Notes: generated by a model from the letters alone, not told the origin. A stretch of 64,000 nt of DNA from Roseospira navarrensis (GCF_009601025.1 NZ_WIVE01000015.1:1-64000), one strand, 5' to 3'; positions 11,114-20,737 are shown, counted from the stretch's first letter. Numbers and translations: made by a program.

Positions 11114-12292
11114 ATGGCGCCGTCCGTCGTGGGGTCCTTACGCGGCCAGCCTGCCCCCAAGCCGGCCAGCACCGACACACCGTCCGGAGTCCGCCCCGCC
11201 ACGCTGGATGATCTGGACGCCCTGGTTGCCCTCGAAACCCGCGCCTTCGACTCCGACCGCCTGTCCCGCCGCAGTTTCCGCCGGTTCATCCACCATGGCC
11301 GGGCGGCGTGCTGCGTGGCCGCGCCCGACGGCCGCATTCTCGGCTACGTCCTGACCCTGTTCCGCTCCGGCACGGCGCTCGCCCGCCTGTACTCCATCGC
11401 GGTGGACCCGCAGGCGCGCGGGCAGGGGATCGGCGCGGTCCTGGTGCAAGCGGCCGAGGCGGCGGCTCTGGAACGAGACCGCGTGCTGCTGCGCCTGGAG
11501 GTGCGCGCCGACAACGCGACCGCCCAGGCGCTGTATCGCCGTCTCGGCTATCGGCCGTTCGGGCGCCTGAAGGGCTATTACGCCGATCAGACCGACGCCG
11601 TCCGCATGCAGCGGGCGCTCCGCCCCGTTGGGTCCGCGCATCCCGCGCCCCGCTACTATGCGCAGACGACGGACTTCACCTGCGGCCCGGCGGCCCTGAT
11701 GATGGGGTTGGGGGCGCTCGACCCGGCCCGCCCGCTGGACCGGCGCCTGGAGTTCCGCCTGTGGCGCGAGGCGACCACCATCTTCATGGCGGCCGGGCAT
11801 GGCGGCTGCGAGCCGTTCGGGCTGGCGCTGGCGGCCGCTCGCCGGGGTGTTTCGGTCCGCATCCACGTGAGCCGTCCGCCCCCGTACTTCCTGGACAGCG
11901 TGCGCGATCCGGACAAGCGCGAGATCATGGCCCTGACCCAGGTGGACTTCCGCGAGCAGGCCGAGGCGGCCGGCCTGCCCGTGACCGAGTCGGCCCTCTC
12001 CATGGAGGACCTGCGCGCGGCGCTTGACGCGGGCCGGGTGGCCGTGCTGCTGGTCAGTCATTACCGCATGCTGGGCACGCGCACACCGCACTGGGTGCTG
12101 GCCTTCGGGCATGACGGGCGGCGGGTGTTCGTTCACGATCCGTGGGTGGAGCCCGACGACCTGGAAACGCCGCTGGCCGCGGCGGATCTGCCGATTCCCT
12201 GGAGCGAACTGGACCGCATGGCCCGCTTCGGCCGCGATCGGCTTCAGGCGGCGTTGGTGCTTGGGCCCGTTGAGGACCGTTCCCGACCATGA
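11114..12292 (+). CDS. GNAT acetyltransferase fused to a C39-like peptidase domain
   Basis: This 392-residue fusion has a RimI-like GNAT domain (about 25-168, acetyl-CoA loop ARGQGIG at 101-107) followed by a C39-type papain-like domain (about 178-385, DUF3335-like). The latter has Cys190 in TDFTCGPAAL, His326 in TPHWVLAFGH and Asp342 in VHDP, a plausible catalytic triad. No signal peptide or membrane segment is seen, so it should act in the cytoplasm. Its stop overlaps the start of the RimK-like ligase by four bases. The pair probably acetylates, ligates and trims a peptide or amide product. The substrate is unknown. Confidence 0.88.
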   Translation: MAPSVVGSLRGQPAPKPASTDTPSGVRPATLDDLDALVALETRAFDSDRLSRRSFRRFIHHGRAACCVAAPDGRILGYVLTLFRSGTALARLYSIAVDPQARGQGIGAVLVQAAEAAALERDRVLLRLEVRADNATAQALYRRLGYRPFGRLKGYYADQTDAVRMQRALRPVGSAHPAPRYYAQTTDFTCGPAALMMGLGALDPARPLDRRLEFRLWREATTIFMAAGHGGCEPFGLALAAARRGVSVRIHVSRPPPYFLDSVRDPDKREIMALTQVDFREQAEAAGLPVTESALSMEDLRAALDAGRVAVLLVSHYRMLGTRTPHWVLAFGHDGRRVFVHDPWVEPDDLETPLAAADLPIPWSELDRMARFGRDRLQAALVLGPVEDRSRP

Positions 12293-13752
12293 CGGACTGG
12301 CTGATTCTGACCGACCAGAGCCGCGACATCCCCCAGGGGGAGACGCCGCACAAGGTCATGACCGTGCGCGAATACTTGGCCCGCCCGCAGTTGTTCGAAG
12401 GGCGGCGGCCCGGGATCATCAACCTGTCGCGCAGCTATGCCTACCAGAGCAGCGGGTATTACGCCGCGCTGCTGGCGGAGGCGCGCGGCCACCGCGCCCT
12501 GCCCACCGTGCAGACCATGCTGGAGTTGAGCCGCAAGGCGCTCTATCGGGCGGCGCTGCCCGACCTGGAAGAGAGCCTGAACGCGCTGGTCCCGAAACTG
12601 GACGACCCGCCGTCCGCGCCGTTCAAGCTGCTGGTGGTGTTCGGCCAGGCCGAGGCCGCGGGCTATGCCCGCTTCGCCCGTCTCCTGTTCGACTGGTTCC
12701 GCTGCCCGATCATCGAGGTCGCCGTGCGCCCGGGCCCGTGGTGGCGAATTGAGCGCTTGCGTCCGCTGTCGCCCATGCGGCTCACAGGTGAGGTGCGCAC
12801 GTTCTTTTTCGACCAGCTCGCCCGCTACACGACCCGGGCGTGGCGCGGCCCGAAGGTGCGCGTGCCGGCCCGCTGGTCTCTGGCGGTGCTGCACAGTCCG
12901 CGCGAGGCCATGGCCCCGTCCAAGACCAGTTCGCTGGAGCGGCTGGCGCAGGTGGGCGCGCGCATGGGCGTCGAGGTGGAGCCGATCCAGAAGACGGACT
13001 TCGCCAGGCTGGCCGAGTTCGACGCCCTGTTCATTCGCGAGACCACCAACATCGACACCCACACCTATCGCTTCGCCCGCCGGGCCGAGCAGGAGGGCAT
13101 GCCGGTCATCGACGACACCCAGTCCATGATCCGCTGCACCAACAAGGTCTACCTGAAGGAACTGCTGGAGGCCGCCCGGCTGCCCATGCCGGACAGCCTG
13201 GTGCTCGCCGGGGCCGCCGACCTAGCGCGGGCCGAGGCGCGGCTGGGCTTTCCCCTCGTGCTGAAGGTGCCGGACGGCTCGTTCAGCCGGGGCGTGCACA
13301 AGATCGACAGCCGCGACACCCTGGCCGAACGCGCCCGGGCGCTGTTCAAGGACACCGATCTGCTGCTCGCCCAGGCGTTCATGCCCACGACGTTTGATTG
13401 GCGCGTGGGCGTGCTGGGGGGCCGGCCTTTGTTCGCCTGTCAGTACCTGATGGCCCGCAACCACTGGCAGATCATCAACCACCGGGCGGACGGCTCGGTG
13501 GTCGAGGGCCGTTTCCGGACCTTCGCGGTCGAGGACGCGCCGGCCGACGTGATCGACATCGCCGTGCGGGCCACCCGGGCCATCGGCGACGGCCTCTACG
13601 GCGTGGACCTGAAGCAGAACGATCGCGGCGTGTTCGTCATCGAGATCAACGACAATCCCAACATGGATACCGCGATCGAAGGCGCCGTGCTCAAGGACGA
13701 GCTGTGGCGTCGCCTGCTGACCTGGTTCCTGGAGCGCCTGGAGCGGCGGTGA
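12289..13752 (+). CDS. RimK-like ATP-grasp amide ligase
   Basis: This 487-residue protein has an N-terminal RimK-associated domain (about 1-200) and a C-terminal ATP-grasp fold. The latter shows TQSMIRCTNKVYL, the nucleotide-binding strand PLVLKVPDGSFSRGVHK and the metal-binding FVIEINDNPNMD near residue 450. RimK enzymes join an amino acid, often glutamate, to a peptide carboxylate using ATP. This one is much longer than E. coli RimK because of the N-terminal domain. ATG overlaps the preceding TGA, so the two proteins are translationally coupled. Whether it modifies a ribosomal protein or makes a free peptide cannot be told. Confidence 0.88.
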   Translation: MTDWLILTDQSRDIPQGETPHKVMTVREYLARPQLFEGRRPGIINLSRSYAYQSSGYYAALLAEARGHRALPTVQTMLELSRKALYRAALPDLEESLNALVPKLDDPPSAPFKLLVVFGQAEAAGYARFARLLFDWFRCPIIEVAVRPGPWWRIERLRPLSPMRLTGEVRTFFFDQLARYTTRAWRGPKVRVPARWSLAVLHSPREAMAPSKTSSLERLAQVGARMGVEVEPIQKTDFARLAEFDALFIRETTNIDTHTYRFARRAEQEGMPVIDDTQSMIRCTNKVYLKELLEAARLPMPDSLVLAGAADLARAEARLGFPLVLKVPDGSFSRGVHKIDSRDTLAERARALFKDTDLLLAQAFMPTTFDWRVGVLGGRPLFACQYLMARNHWQIINHRADGSVVEGRFRTFAVEDAPADVIDIAVRATRAIGDGLYGVDLKQNDRGVFVIEINDNPNMDTAIEGAVLKDELWRRLLTWFLERLERR

Positions 13753-14049
13753 GTCGCGGCCCTCGCGGGGTAGTGGGGAACGCGGGAGCGAACGGTGCGT
13801 TGAGTCGTCAACCCCGGTGTTTCCCTTGGGGGCATGGCGCCCCCGCACGCGGCAGGAACCCCGGCCCGCGTTTCACAGTGCTGACGCAATCCGTATCGCG
13901 GGCACCATCGTCCTGACACAAACCGGGCCTGTCATCCGCGGTGTGCCGAAAGGCGGGCGTGTCACCGGCATCGGCCGATGGTATGCATCCGTCCGGACCG
14001 GCTGAGGTCCGTCCGATCCCGTCGTCTCTCCCTTGGAGCCCGTTCCAGC

Positions 14050-15648
14050 ATGTCGCCTGAGTCGTCGTCCGTCATGTGGCCTCCCCATCTTTCCCGTCGC
14101 CGCGTGCTGTCCGGGCTTGCCGGTCTGGCGGGTGTGACCGCCGCGGGTCTGCCGCCGGTCCGCGTCGTGGCCGCCCCGGACGAGACCACCTTTTTCGCCC
14201 GCCTGGTCGATCGCGCCGCCGCCAAGGCCAACGCGACCTACAAAGCGCCGGCTGACGATTTGCCCGAGGTCCTGGCCGACCTGACCTACGACGACATCCG
14301 CGACATCCGCTTTCGCCGGGACCGCGCCATCTGGCACGGCGAGTCCCCGTTCGAGGTGCACCTGCTGCATCTGGGCCACTACCTGAAGCGGCCCGTCCGC
14401 GTGCACACGGTGGAGAACGGGCGGGTCACGCCGGAGACCTACCGGCCGGATCTGTTCGATTTCGGCCGGACCGGCATTGATGCGTCGGCGTTCGGCGAGC
14501 TGGGCTTCTCCGGGCTGCGTCTGATGTACGCGCTCAACGATCCGACCGTGATGGACGAGTTGATCGTGTTGCAGGGGGCGAGCTATTTCCGCGCCCTGTG
14601 CGCCGGCGCGGTCTACGGGCTGTCGGCGCGGGGCGTGGCGGTGAACACGGCGCGCCCGGACGGCGAGGAGTTTCCCGCCTTCACCGAGCTTTATGTGGAG
14701 CGGCCGGCGGCCGGGGCCGAGTCGATCGTGCTGTATGCCCTGCTCGACGGGCCGTCGCTGGCCGGCGCCTACCGATTCGAGGTGACGCCGGGCATGACCA
14801 CCCGCACGACCGTGCAGGCGCGTCTGTTCGCCCGCCGGCGCGTGGAGCAATTGGGCATGGGGGTCCTCACCAGCATGTTCGACTTCGCGCCCGTGGACCG
14901 GGCCGGCGTCGAGGATTTCCGTCCCCGGGTCCATGACTCCCAGGGGCTGAGCATGCGGACGGAGTCCGGCGAGTGGCTTTGGCGGCCGCTGAACAATCCG
15001 GACCGGCTGGAGGTCAACGTCTTCCAGATGCCGAACCCGGGCGGGTTCGGGCTGATGCAGCGGGTGCGGCAGTTCGACCGTTACCAGGACCTGGAGGCCC
15101 AGTACCACCGGCGCCCCAGCGCCTGGGTCACGCCGCACGGCGATTGGGGCGACGGCGCGGTGATCCTGGTGGAGATCCCGACGCCGGACGAGACCCGGGA
15201 CAACATCGTGGCGTTCTGGAAGCCGGCGATTCCGTTCGAGCCGGGGCTGCCGCTGGCCATGGATTACGATATCGACTGGACGCTGGACGGCCCCCGGCCC
15301 GAACGCGCCTGGTGCGAGGACACCCGCGCCGGTCACTACGGTCTGCCCTCGACCGAACTGGACGAAACCATGCGCCGGTTGGGGCGCAAGTGGGTGATCG
15401 ATTTCGTTGGCGGGCCCGTGCGCAATCTGTGCACCCCGGACGATGTCGCGGTGGTCGCCTCGGTCGATGGCGGCCGGATGGATCGCCCGGTTGCCGTGCT
15501 GAACGACCACACCGGCGGGGTCCGGGTGTTCCTGGATACCGTCGCGAACGGCCATGGCCCCATGAACCTGCGGTGCCATCTTGCGCGGGACGGGGCGCCG
15601 ATCTCGGAGACCTGGACCATGCAGTGGCGGCCTCCGGCGGCTGCGTAG
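14050..15648 (+). CDS. opgG: Periplasmic glucan biosynthesis protein OpgG/OpgD type
   Basis: This 532-residue exported protein of the MdoG family shapes the branches of osmoregulated periplasmic glucans. A twin-arginine signal (SRRRVLSGLAGLAGVTAAGLP) starts near residue 16, which is closer to OpgD than to Sec-exported OpgG. The mature part keeps the family landmarks DDIRDIRFR, FEVHLLHLG and AWVTPHGDWGDG. The frame is open from 13978, and I choose the ATG at 14050, just before the signal. The 297 bases upstream contain no gene. OpgH, which makes the backbone, follows after one small ORF. Confidence 0.93.
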   Translation: MSPESSSVMWPPHLSRRRVLSGLAGLAGVTAAGLPPVRVVAAPDETTFFARLVDRAAAKANATYKAPADDLPEVLADLTYDDIRDIRFRRDRAIWHGESPFEVHLLHLGHYLKRPVRVHTVENGRVTPETYRPDLFDFGRTGIDASAFGELGFSGLRLMYALNDPTVMDELIVLQGASYFRALCAGAVYGLSARGVAVNTARPDGEEFPAFTELYVERPAAGAESIVLYALLDGPSLAGAYRFEVTPGMTTRTTVQARLFARRRVEQLGMGVLTSMFDFAPVDRAGVEDFRPRVHDSQGLSMRTESGEWLWRPLNNPDRLEVNVFQMPNPGGFGLMQRVRQFDRYQDLEAQYHRRPSAWVTPHGDWGDGAVILVEIPTPDETRDNIVAFWKPAIPFEPGLPLAMDYDIDWTLDGPRPERAWCEDTRAGHYGLPSTELDETMRRLGRKWVIDFVGGPVRNLCTPDDVAVVASVDGGRMDRPVAVLNDHTGGVRVFLDTVANGHGPMNLRCHLARDGAPISETWTMQWRPPAAA

Positions 15649-15666
15649 GACGGGAGACTGCCACCC

Positions 15667-16098
15667 ATGATGACGCTTTCACCCCGCACGTTCGAGGGTC
15701 TGCTGGCCGACAAGGCCCGGGTCTACCTCAGCCAGGCCCACCGCCTGGACCCCGACACCGCCGACCGGGTCGCCGGCGAGGCCGCGCGCCAGGTGATGGC
15801 CGGCTTGCGGCCCGCCGCGGTCCAGCAGGCTTATCCGGCCGTCATCCGCGTGGCCCGGCGCATGACCATGGCGCTGCCGGGTCGCGGCCCCGCAGGGGCG
15901 GCTCCGCCGGTGCCGGCGCGCCAGGGCCGGCCCATGCGGCAACAGCCGCTGGATCCCCTGACGCTGGCCGACCTGGGCGACCGCTCCCGCAGTGGCGGCC
16001 GGCGGCTCGTGGGCCAGTTGCCGGCCCTGCGGGCCCTCGTGAGCGCCGGGGCCATCTTCGCGATGGTGCTGCTGGCTCTGCCGAGCCCGACGGGGTGA
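15667..16098 (+). CDS. Small hypothetical protein between opgG and opgH
   Basis: This 143-residue reading frame starts 18 bases after opgG with a GGGAGA site. The N-terminal half looks like a helical domain (TFEGLLADKARVYL, then AADRVAGEAARQVM). A Pro/Arg-rich middle follows, and one probable membrane helix lies near the C-terminus (ALVSAGAIFAMVLLAL). I do not recognise a family. Position suggests cotranscription with the glucan genes and perhaps a role as an OpgH accessory. Another frame could have produced a chance ORF, but start, spacing and helix support a gene. Confidence 0.6.
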   Translation: MMTLSPRTFEGLLADKARVYLSQAHRLDPDTADRVAGEAARQVMAGLRPAAVQQAYPAVIRVARRMTMALPGRGPAGAAPPVPARQGRPMRQQPLDPLTLADLGDRSRSGGRRLVGQLPALRALVSAGAIFAMVLLALPSPTG

Positions 16099-16102
16099 TC
16101 CA

Positions 16103-16335
16103 GCCCGACCGGGCCGGCGCCGCGCAGCGGCGGAGGCCATGACCCGGACGAATCCGGGTCATCGCCGATGAAGACCACCCGGCCCGACCGGGCCGGCGCC
16201 GCGCAGCGGCGGAGGCCATGACCCGGACGAATCCGGCTCATCGCCGATGAAGACCACCCGGCCCGACCGGGCCGGCGCCGCGCAGCGGCGGAGGCCATCA
16301 ACCCGGACGAGTCCGGGTTGATGGCCGATCAAAAC
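16103..16335. repeat. Three tandem copies of a 79-bp three-hairpin element
   Basis: Copies begin at 16103, 16182 and 16261, with an exact 79-base period. The last copy is cut where the opgH leader begins. Each copy carries three stem-loops: GGCCCG-AC-CGGGCC, CGCCGC-GCA-GCGGCG, and an arm such as ATGACCCGGA-CGAA-TCCGGGTCAT. In copy 3 the last stem changes on both sides (ATCAACCCGGA with TCCGGGTTGAT), extends to 15 pairs, and still pairs perfectly. A diverged inverted copy lies at 60902-60970. The array sits in the leader between the small ORF and opgH. Confidence 0.9.
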
Positions 16336-16353
16336 AAAGAAGAGAGGCTCGCG

Positions 16354-18417
16354 ATGCTGACCCGGCGCCGCCTGTTCCTGTTGTGCGTGCTGACGATCAC
16401 GCTGCTGGCGACTCAGTCGTTCGTCCAGGTGCTGGGCGCGAATGGCCTGTCGCTGCTCAACGTGGCGCTGATCGTGGTCTTCGTGCCGCTGGCCGCGTGG
16501 CTGGCGCAGTCGTTCTGCACGCTGACGGCGGGAGCGCTGCTGCTGGCCGGCCATCGCATCCGGGGCGGCGACCTCCTGCATGTGGACCCGGAGGACCGGG
16601 CCGCCGGTCTGGCGCCCCATCTGCCGCGCGTCGCCCTGGTCATGCCGGTCTACAACGAGGACACCGCGCGGGTGTTCGCGGGGGTGGCGGCCATGCGCGA
16701 CGATCTGGCGGCGCTGGGCGTGGCGTCGCGGTTCGATGTGTTCGTGATCTCCGACACCACGGACCCGGACCTGTGGCTGGCCGAGTCCGAGGCGTGGCGG
16801 GCCGAAAGCGCGCGCGACCCCGCCGCCCTGCCGCCGGTGTACTACCGCCGCCGGCTCGACAACACCGGCCGCAAGACCGGCAACATCAAGGACTTCGTGG
16901 AGCGCTGGGGCGGCGCCTACGGCGCCATGGTCACGCTGGACGCGGACAGCCTGCTGGACGCCCGCACCATCTGGCACCTGACCCGGCGGCTGGATGCGCG
17001 GCCGCGCACGGCGCTGATCCAGGCCCCGCCGAAGCTGGTGCGGGGCCAGACGCTGTTCGCCCGCCTGCTGCAGTTCGCCGGTGATGTCTACGGCCCGCTC
17101 AGCGCCGCCGGCATCGCCTTCTGGGCCGGGGGCGAGGGCAACTACTGGGGCCACAACGCCATCATCCGGCTCAGCGCCTTCGCCCGCTGGTGCGGGCTGC
17201 CGAAGCTGCCCGGGCGGGAGCCGCTGGGCGGCGAGATCCTGAGCCACGATTTCGTCGAGGCGGCCCTGTTGCGGCGCGCCGGCTGGCGCGTGGAAATGGC
17301 CTGGGATCTGTCCGGCAGCTACGAGGAGCCGCCGCCCACCCTGTCCGACTTCATGGTGCGGGACCGGCGGTGGTGTCAGGGCAACCTGCAGCATGGCCAT
17401 GTGGTGATCGCACGACGGTTGCACTGGGTCAGCCGGGCCCACTTGCTGACCGGGATCATGAGCTATCTGACCTCGCCGCTGTGGTTTCTGTTCCTGATCC
17501 TGGCGGGCCTGCAGGGCTGGACGCTGTCGGTGGCCGAGCCGGTCTATTTCCAGGAGGGCACGCCCTGGGCCACCTGGCCGATCTCGCGCGAGGGCGAGGC
17601 GGCGGTGCTGCTGGCCGCCATGATGGGGCTGCTGTTCCTGCCGAAGCTCTGGGGGCTGCTGCTGGCCCTGGCCGATGGACCCGGCCGGCGGGCGCGGGGC
17701 GGCGGGCTGCGTCTGGTGGGCGGGGCGCTGGTCGAGACCGTGGTGTCCGCGCTGATCGCGCCGGTGATGATGGTGCGCCACACCCGCTTCGTGATCGCCA
17801 TCCTAACCGGCTCCAAGGTCGCCTGGACCCCGCAGCGTCGCACGGCGGGCGGGCTGACCCTGGCGGACGCCGTGCGGGCGAACCTCGACGTGCTGGTGCT
17901 CGGGGTGGCGGCCACCGTCGCCGTGCTGCTCTACGCGCCGACGCTGGGCTGGTGGCTCGTGCCCGTGCTGGCGGGGCTGGTGGGCGCCCCCGTGCTCAGC
18001 CTGCTGCTGGACAGCGGCGAAGCCCGCGGCTGGGGGCCGTCGCGCGGCGCGTTGACGATTCCGGAGGACCTGGACCCGCTGCCGGTGCTGTCCGCGATCG
18101 ACGCGCATGAAGCCCGCTTCAAGGCCCTCCTGGCGGCGGCGCCGGAAGACCGCTTCCGCGCCGTGCTGGTGGAGCCGGAGACGAACGCCCGCCACTGTGC
18201 CCTGCTGGCCGAGATCGGCGAGGAGTCGCGGCTTTCGGCGGAGATGGCGCAGCGGGCCGAGGTCCTCGCCATGCGCCTGGGGCCCGGGGTGCTGACCCGG
18301 GACGAGCGGCGTGCCCTGCTGGAGCGCGCCGACAGCCTGGCCCGCGTCCATGAGCACATCTGGGCGGCGGATTGCGACGCCGCGCCGGACGCGGGCGCGC
18401 CGACCGCGGCGGCGTAA
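16354..18417 (+). CDS. opgH: Glucan biosynthesis glucosyltransferase OpgH
   Basis: This inner-membrane family 2 glycosyltransferase polymerises beta-1,2-glucose from UDP-glucose for periplasmic glucans. The first membrane helices are near residues 7-60. The catalytic domain shows VMPVYNED, LDADSLLD, SHDFVEAALL and the RDRRWCQGN (QxxRW-like) motif. Further helices follow, then a soluble tail. At 687 residues it is somewhat shorter than E. coli OpgH. The frame is open from 16318, but GAAGAGAGG lies seven bases before the ATG at 16354. The tandem repeat lies directly upstream. Confidence 0.95.
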   Translation: MLTRRRLFLLCVLTITLLATQSFVQVLGANGLSLLNVALIVVFVPLAAWLAQSFCTLTAGALLLAGHRIRGGDLLHVDPEDRAAGLAPHLPRVALVMPVYNEDTARVFAGVAAMRDDLAALGVASRFDVFVISDTTDPDLWLAESEAWRAESARDPAALPPVYYRRRLDNTGRKTGNIKDFVERWGGAYGAMVTLDADSLLDARTIWHLTRRLDARPRTALIQAPPKLVRGQTLFARLLQFAGDVYGPLSAAGIAFWAGGEGNYWGHNAIIRLSAFARWCGLPKLPGREPLGGEILSHDFVEAALLRRAGWRVEMAWDLSGSYEEPPPTLSDFMVRDRRWCQGNLQHGHVVIARRLHWVSRAHLLTGIMSYLTSPLWFLFLILAGLQGWTLSVAEPVYFQEGTPWATWPISREGEAAVLLAAMMGLLFLPKLWGLLLALADGPGRRARGGGLRLVGGALVETVVSALIAPVMMVRHTRFVIAILTGSKVAWTPQRRTAGGLTLADAVRANLDVLVLGVAATVAVLLYAPTLGWWLVPVLAGLVGAPVLSLLLDSGEARGWGPSRGALTIPEDLDPLPVLSAIDAHEARFKALLAAAPEDRFRAVLVEPETNARHCALLAEIGEESRLSAEMAQRAEVLAMRLGPGVLTRDERRALLERADSLARVHEHIWAADCDAAPDAGAPTAAA

Positions 18418-18441
18418 TGCGCGAGATCCTGCCCTTTGCCC

Positions 18442-18906
18442 CTACACCTGCCCCATCCGGGGCACGGGGAACTGGTCCAGGATGCGGCGGACGAGCTGGT
18501 CGCGGACCTCGCGGTAGGCGTCCAGCTTGACCTCGCGGTTGCCTTTGGCCAGCGAGGGATCGAACGTGTTCCAGAACAGCACCTCGCAATGCATGGTCCG
18601 GGTCATGTCCACGGCCTTGTGCTGGGCTTCGGGCGACAGCGAGACGATGACATCGAAGTTCTCGTCCTCAAGCTGTTCGAAGCTGCGCGGGGTGTGGCGG
18701 GTCAGGTCCACGCCGATCTCGTCCATCACCGCGATGGCGAAGCCGTTGGTCTCGCGCGGGCGCACACCCACCGAGTCCACGAAAATGCGGGTGCCGTGGT
18801 AGCGCTGGAGAATGCCGGCGGCCATGGGCGAGCGCACGGCGTTGTGGGTGCAGGCGAACAGCACCGCACCGGGCAGGGGGGGCGGCGGGGCGACGGGCGC
18901 GTCCAC
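18442..18906 (-). CDS. Low-molecular-weight protein-tyrosine-phosphatase-like protein
   Basis: This 154-residue protein has the phosphatase loop CTHNAVRS (Cys19 to Arg25, the CX5R pattern) and a later DP motif in FWNTFDPS, matching low-molecular-weight phosphatase and arsenate reductase folds. No arsenate-type Cys series is evident. The frame is open far upstream, but the GTG at 18906 follows the end of the UPF0262 gene closely (short overlap) and starts just before the fold. It is the last gene of hisG-hisD-UPF0262-phosphatase, a common alphaproteobacterial order. The true substrate is unknown. Confidence 0.85.
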   Translation of the reverse strand: MDAPVAPPPPLPGAVLFACTHNAVRSPMAAGILQRYHGTRIFVDSVGVRPRETNGFAIAVMDEIGVDLTRHTPRSFEQLEDENFDVIVSLSPEAQHKAVDMTRTMHCEVLFWNTFDPSLAKGNREVKLDAYREVRDQLVRRILDQFPVPRMGQV

Positions 18907-18911
18907 GGCGG

Positions 18912-19418
18912 TCAGGCCTTGATATGCAGGACGCAGATCAGCGTGAACAGGCGCCGCGCGGTGTCGTGGTCGATCTCCACCTTGCCGTCCAGACGCTCGC
19001 GCAGCAGGTCGCTGCCCTCGTTGTGGAGCCCGCGCCGGCCCATGTCGATGGACTCGATGCGCGACGGCGAGGCGCCGGACTTGATGGCGCCGTAGTAGCT
19101 CTCGCACACCATGAAGTACTCTTTCACGATGCGCCGGAACGGCTTGGTGGAGAGCAGGAAGCGGTGCAGGGGGGCGCCGTCCTCGGCGCGCACGTCCATG
19201 ACCAGACGGTCGTCCTCCAGGCTCAGGTGCAGCACGAACGGCCCGCGCGCGCCCTTCAGGCGGAAGCTGTTGTCCTCCAGCAGGTCGAAGATCGCCACCG
19301 CGCGTTCGTGTTCCACCTCGGGCCGGCGGCGCACCAGGGTGGTTTCGTCCAGGCGGACGTCAACCAGCCGTTCGTCGGGACGGAACGTCCCGCCGGATGC
19401 GCCGGCCCCCAGCATCAC
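18912..19418 (-). CDS. UPF0262 family protein
   Basis: This 168-residue protein matches UPF0262, a conserved alphaproteobacterial family of unknown function: [17 protein letters not shown], then [16 protein letters not shown], then [15 protein letters not shown]. Its ATG overlaps the hisD stop by four bases, and its end runs into the phosphatase gene, so the genes are translationally coupled. It sits in the usual place for the family, between hisD and the phosphatase. Confidence 0.92.
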   Translation of the reverse strand: MMLGAGASGGTFRPDERLVDVRLDETTLVRRRPEVEHERAVAIFDLLEDNSFRLKGARGPFVLHLSLEDDRLVMDVRAEDGAPLHRFLLSTKPFRRIVKEYFMVCESYYGAIKSGASPSRIESIDMGRRGLHNEGSDLLRERLDGKVEIDHDTARRLFTLICVLHIKA

Positions 19419-20737
19419 GCGCCGTCCCGGGCGTCGGGGCGTGGCATGTTCAGGCGGAGGGCGACCGACAGGCCGTGCGCCTGCAGGCCCTCGGCCTCCG
19501 CCAGCCGCACGGCGGCCGGCCCGATGGTGGCCAGGGCGCTGGAATCGCAGCCCAGCAGCGTGGTGCGCTTCATGAAGTCGAGCACGCCCAGCCCGGAGGA
19601 GAACCGTGCGCCGCGCGACGTGGGCAGCACGTGGTTGGGACCGCCCACGTAATCGCCCACGGCCTCCGGCGTGTGCCGGCCCAGGAAGATCGCGCCGGCG
19701 TGGCGCACCCGCGCGGCGAGGGCATCCGGATCGCCGACGGCCAGTTCCAGGTGCTCGGGCGCGATCCGGTTCACCAGCGGCGGAGCCTGTTCCATCAGGT
19801 CCTCGACGACGATCAGCGCGCCGTGCCGGGCCCAGCTTTCGGCGGCGATGGCGGTGCGCGGCAGGGTCTTCAGGTGACCCTCGACGGCGCGGCCCACGGC
19901 GGCGGCGAAGTCGGCATCGTCGGTGATGAGGATCGCCTGGGCGGCTGCGTCATGCTCGGCCTGGCTGAGCAGGTCGGCGGCGATCCAGGCCGGATCGTTG
20001 CCGGCGTCCGCCACCACCAGGATTTCCGACGGGCCCGCGATCATGTCGATCCCGACCGTGCCGAACACCTGCTTCTTGGCCGACGCCACATAGGCGTTGC
20101 CGGGCCCCACGATCTTGTCCACCGGCGCGATGACCCCGGTGCCGTAGGCCAGCGCGCCGATCGCCTGGGCGCCGCCGATGCGGTAGATCTCGTCCACCTC
20201 GGCGAGGCGGGCGGCCGCCATCACCAGCGGATTGATGATGCCGTCGGGAGTGGGCACCACCATCACCAGCCGGCCCACGCCCGCGACCTTGGCCGGGATG
20301 GCGTTCATCAGCACCGAAGAGGGATAGGCCGCCGTGCCGCCCGGCACATACAGCCCGACCGCGTCCACGGGCGTGTGGCGCTGACCCAGGCGCACGCCAG
20401 TCGGGTCGGTGAAGGCGATGTCGGTGGGCTTCTGGTGTTCGTGGAAGCGGGTGATGCGCTCCGCCGCCACGTTCAGCGCCGCCAGCGTCTCCGCGTCCAC
20501 CTGCCCGGCGGCGGCGTCCACGGTCTCGTCGTCCAGGCGGAGGGCATCGGTCGTCAGATGCACCCGGTCGAAGCGCTGGGTGTACTCGACCACGGCGGCA
20601 TCGCCGCGCGCCTTCACGTCGGCCAGGATGTCGGCGACGACGGGGTCCACGCTGGTGTCGAACTCGGCCCGCGCCGCCAGCAGGGCGGCGAACGCGGCCT
20701 CGAAGTCGGGGTCGGCGGTGTTCAGCTCAACGGGCAT
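19415..20737 (-). CDS. hisD: Histidinol dehydrogenase
   Basis: This 440-residue zinc enzyme carries out the last two steps of histidine synthesis, oxidising L-histidinol to histidine with two NAD+. The sequence shows [17 protein letters not shown], the NAD-binding region near [25 protein letters not shown], and the QAEHD segment expected to supply catalytic and zinc ligands. Length is normal. The start overlaps the end of hisG by eleven bases. Confidence 0.97.
   Translation of the reverse strand: MPVELNTADPDFEAAFAALLAARAEFDTSVDPVVADILADVKARGDAAVVEYTQRFDRVHLTTDALRLDDETVDAAAGQVDAETLAALNVAAERITRFHEHQKPTDIAFTDPTGVRLGQRHTPVDAVGLYVPGGTAAYPSSVLMNAIPAKVAGVGRLVMVVPTPDGIINPLVMAAARLAEVDEIYRIGGAQAIGALAYGTGVIAPVDKIVGPGNAYVASAKKQVFGTVGIDMIAGPSEILVVADAGNDPAWIAADLLSQAEHDAAAQAILITDDADFAAAVGRAVEGHLKTLPRTAIAAESWARHGALIVVEDLMEQAPPLVNRIAPEHLELAVGDPDALAARVRHAGAIFLGRHTPEAVGDYVGGPNHVLPTSRGARFSSGLGVLDFMKRTTLLGCDSSALATIGPAAVRLAEAEGLQAHGLSVALRLNMPRPDARDGA

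Noticed and set aside
16103-16335. CRISPR array
   Set aside because: The repeats are adjacent with no unique spacers, the period is a single 79-base unit, and no cas genes are near.
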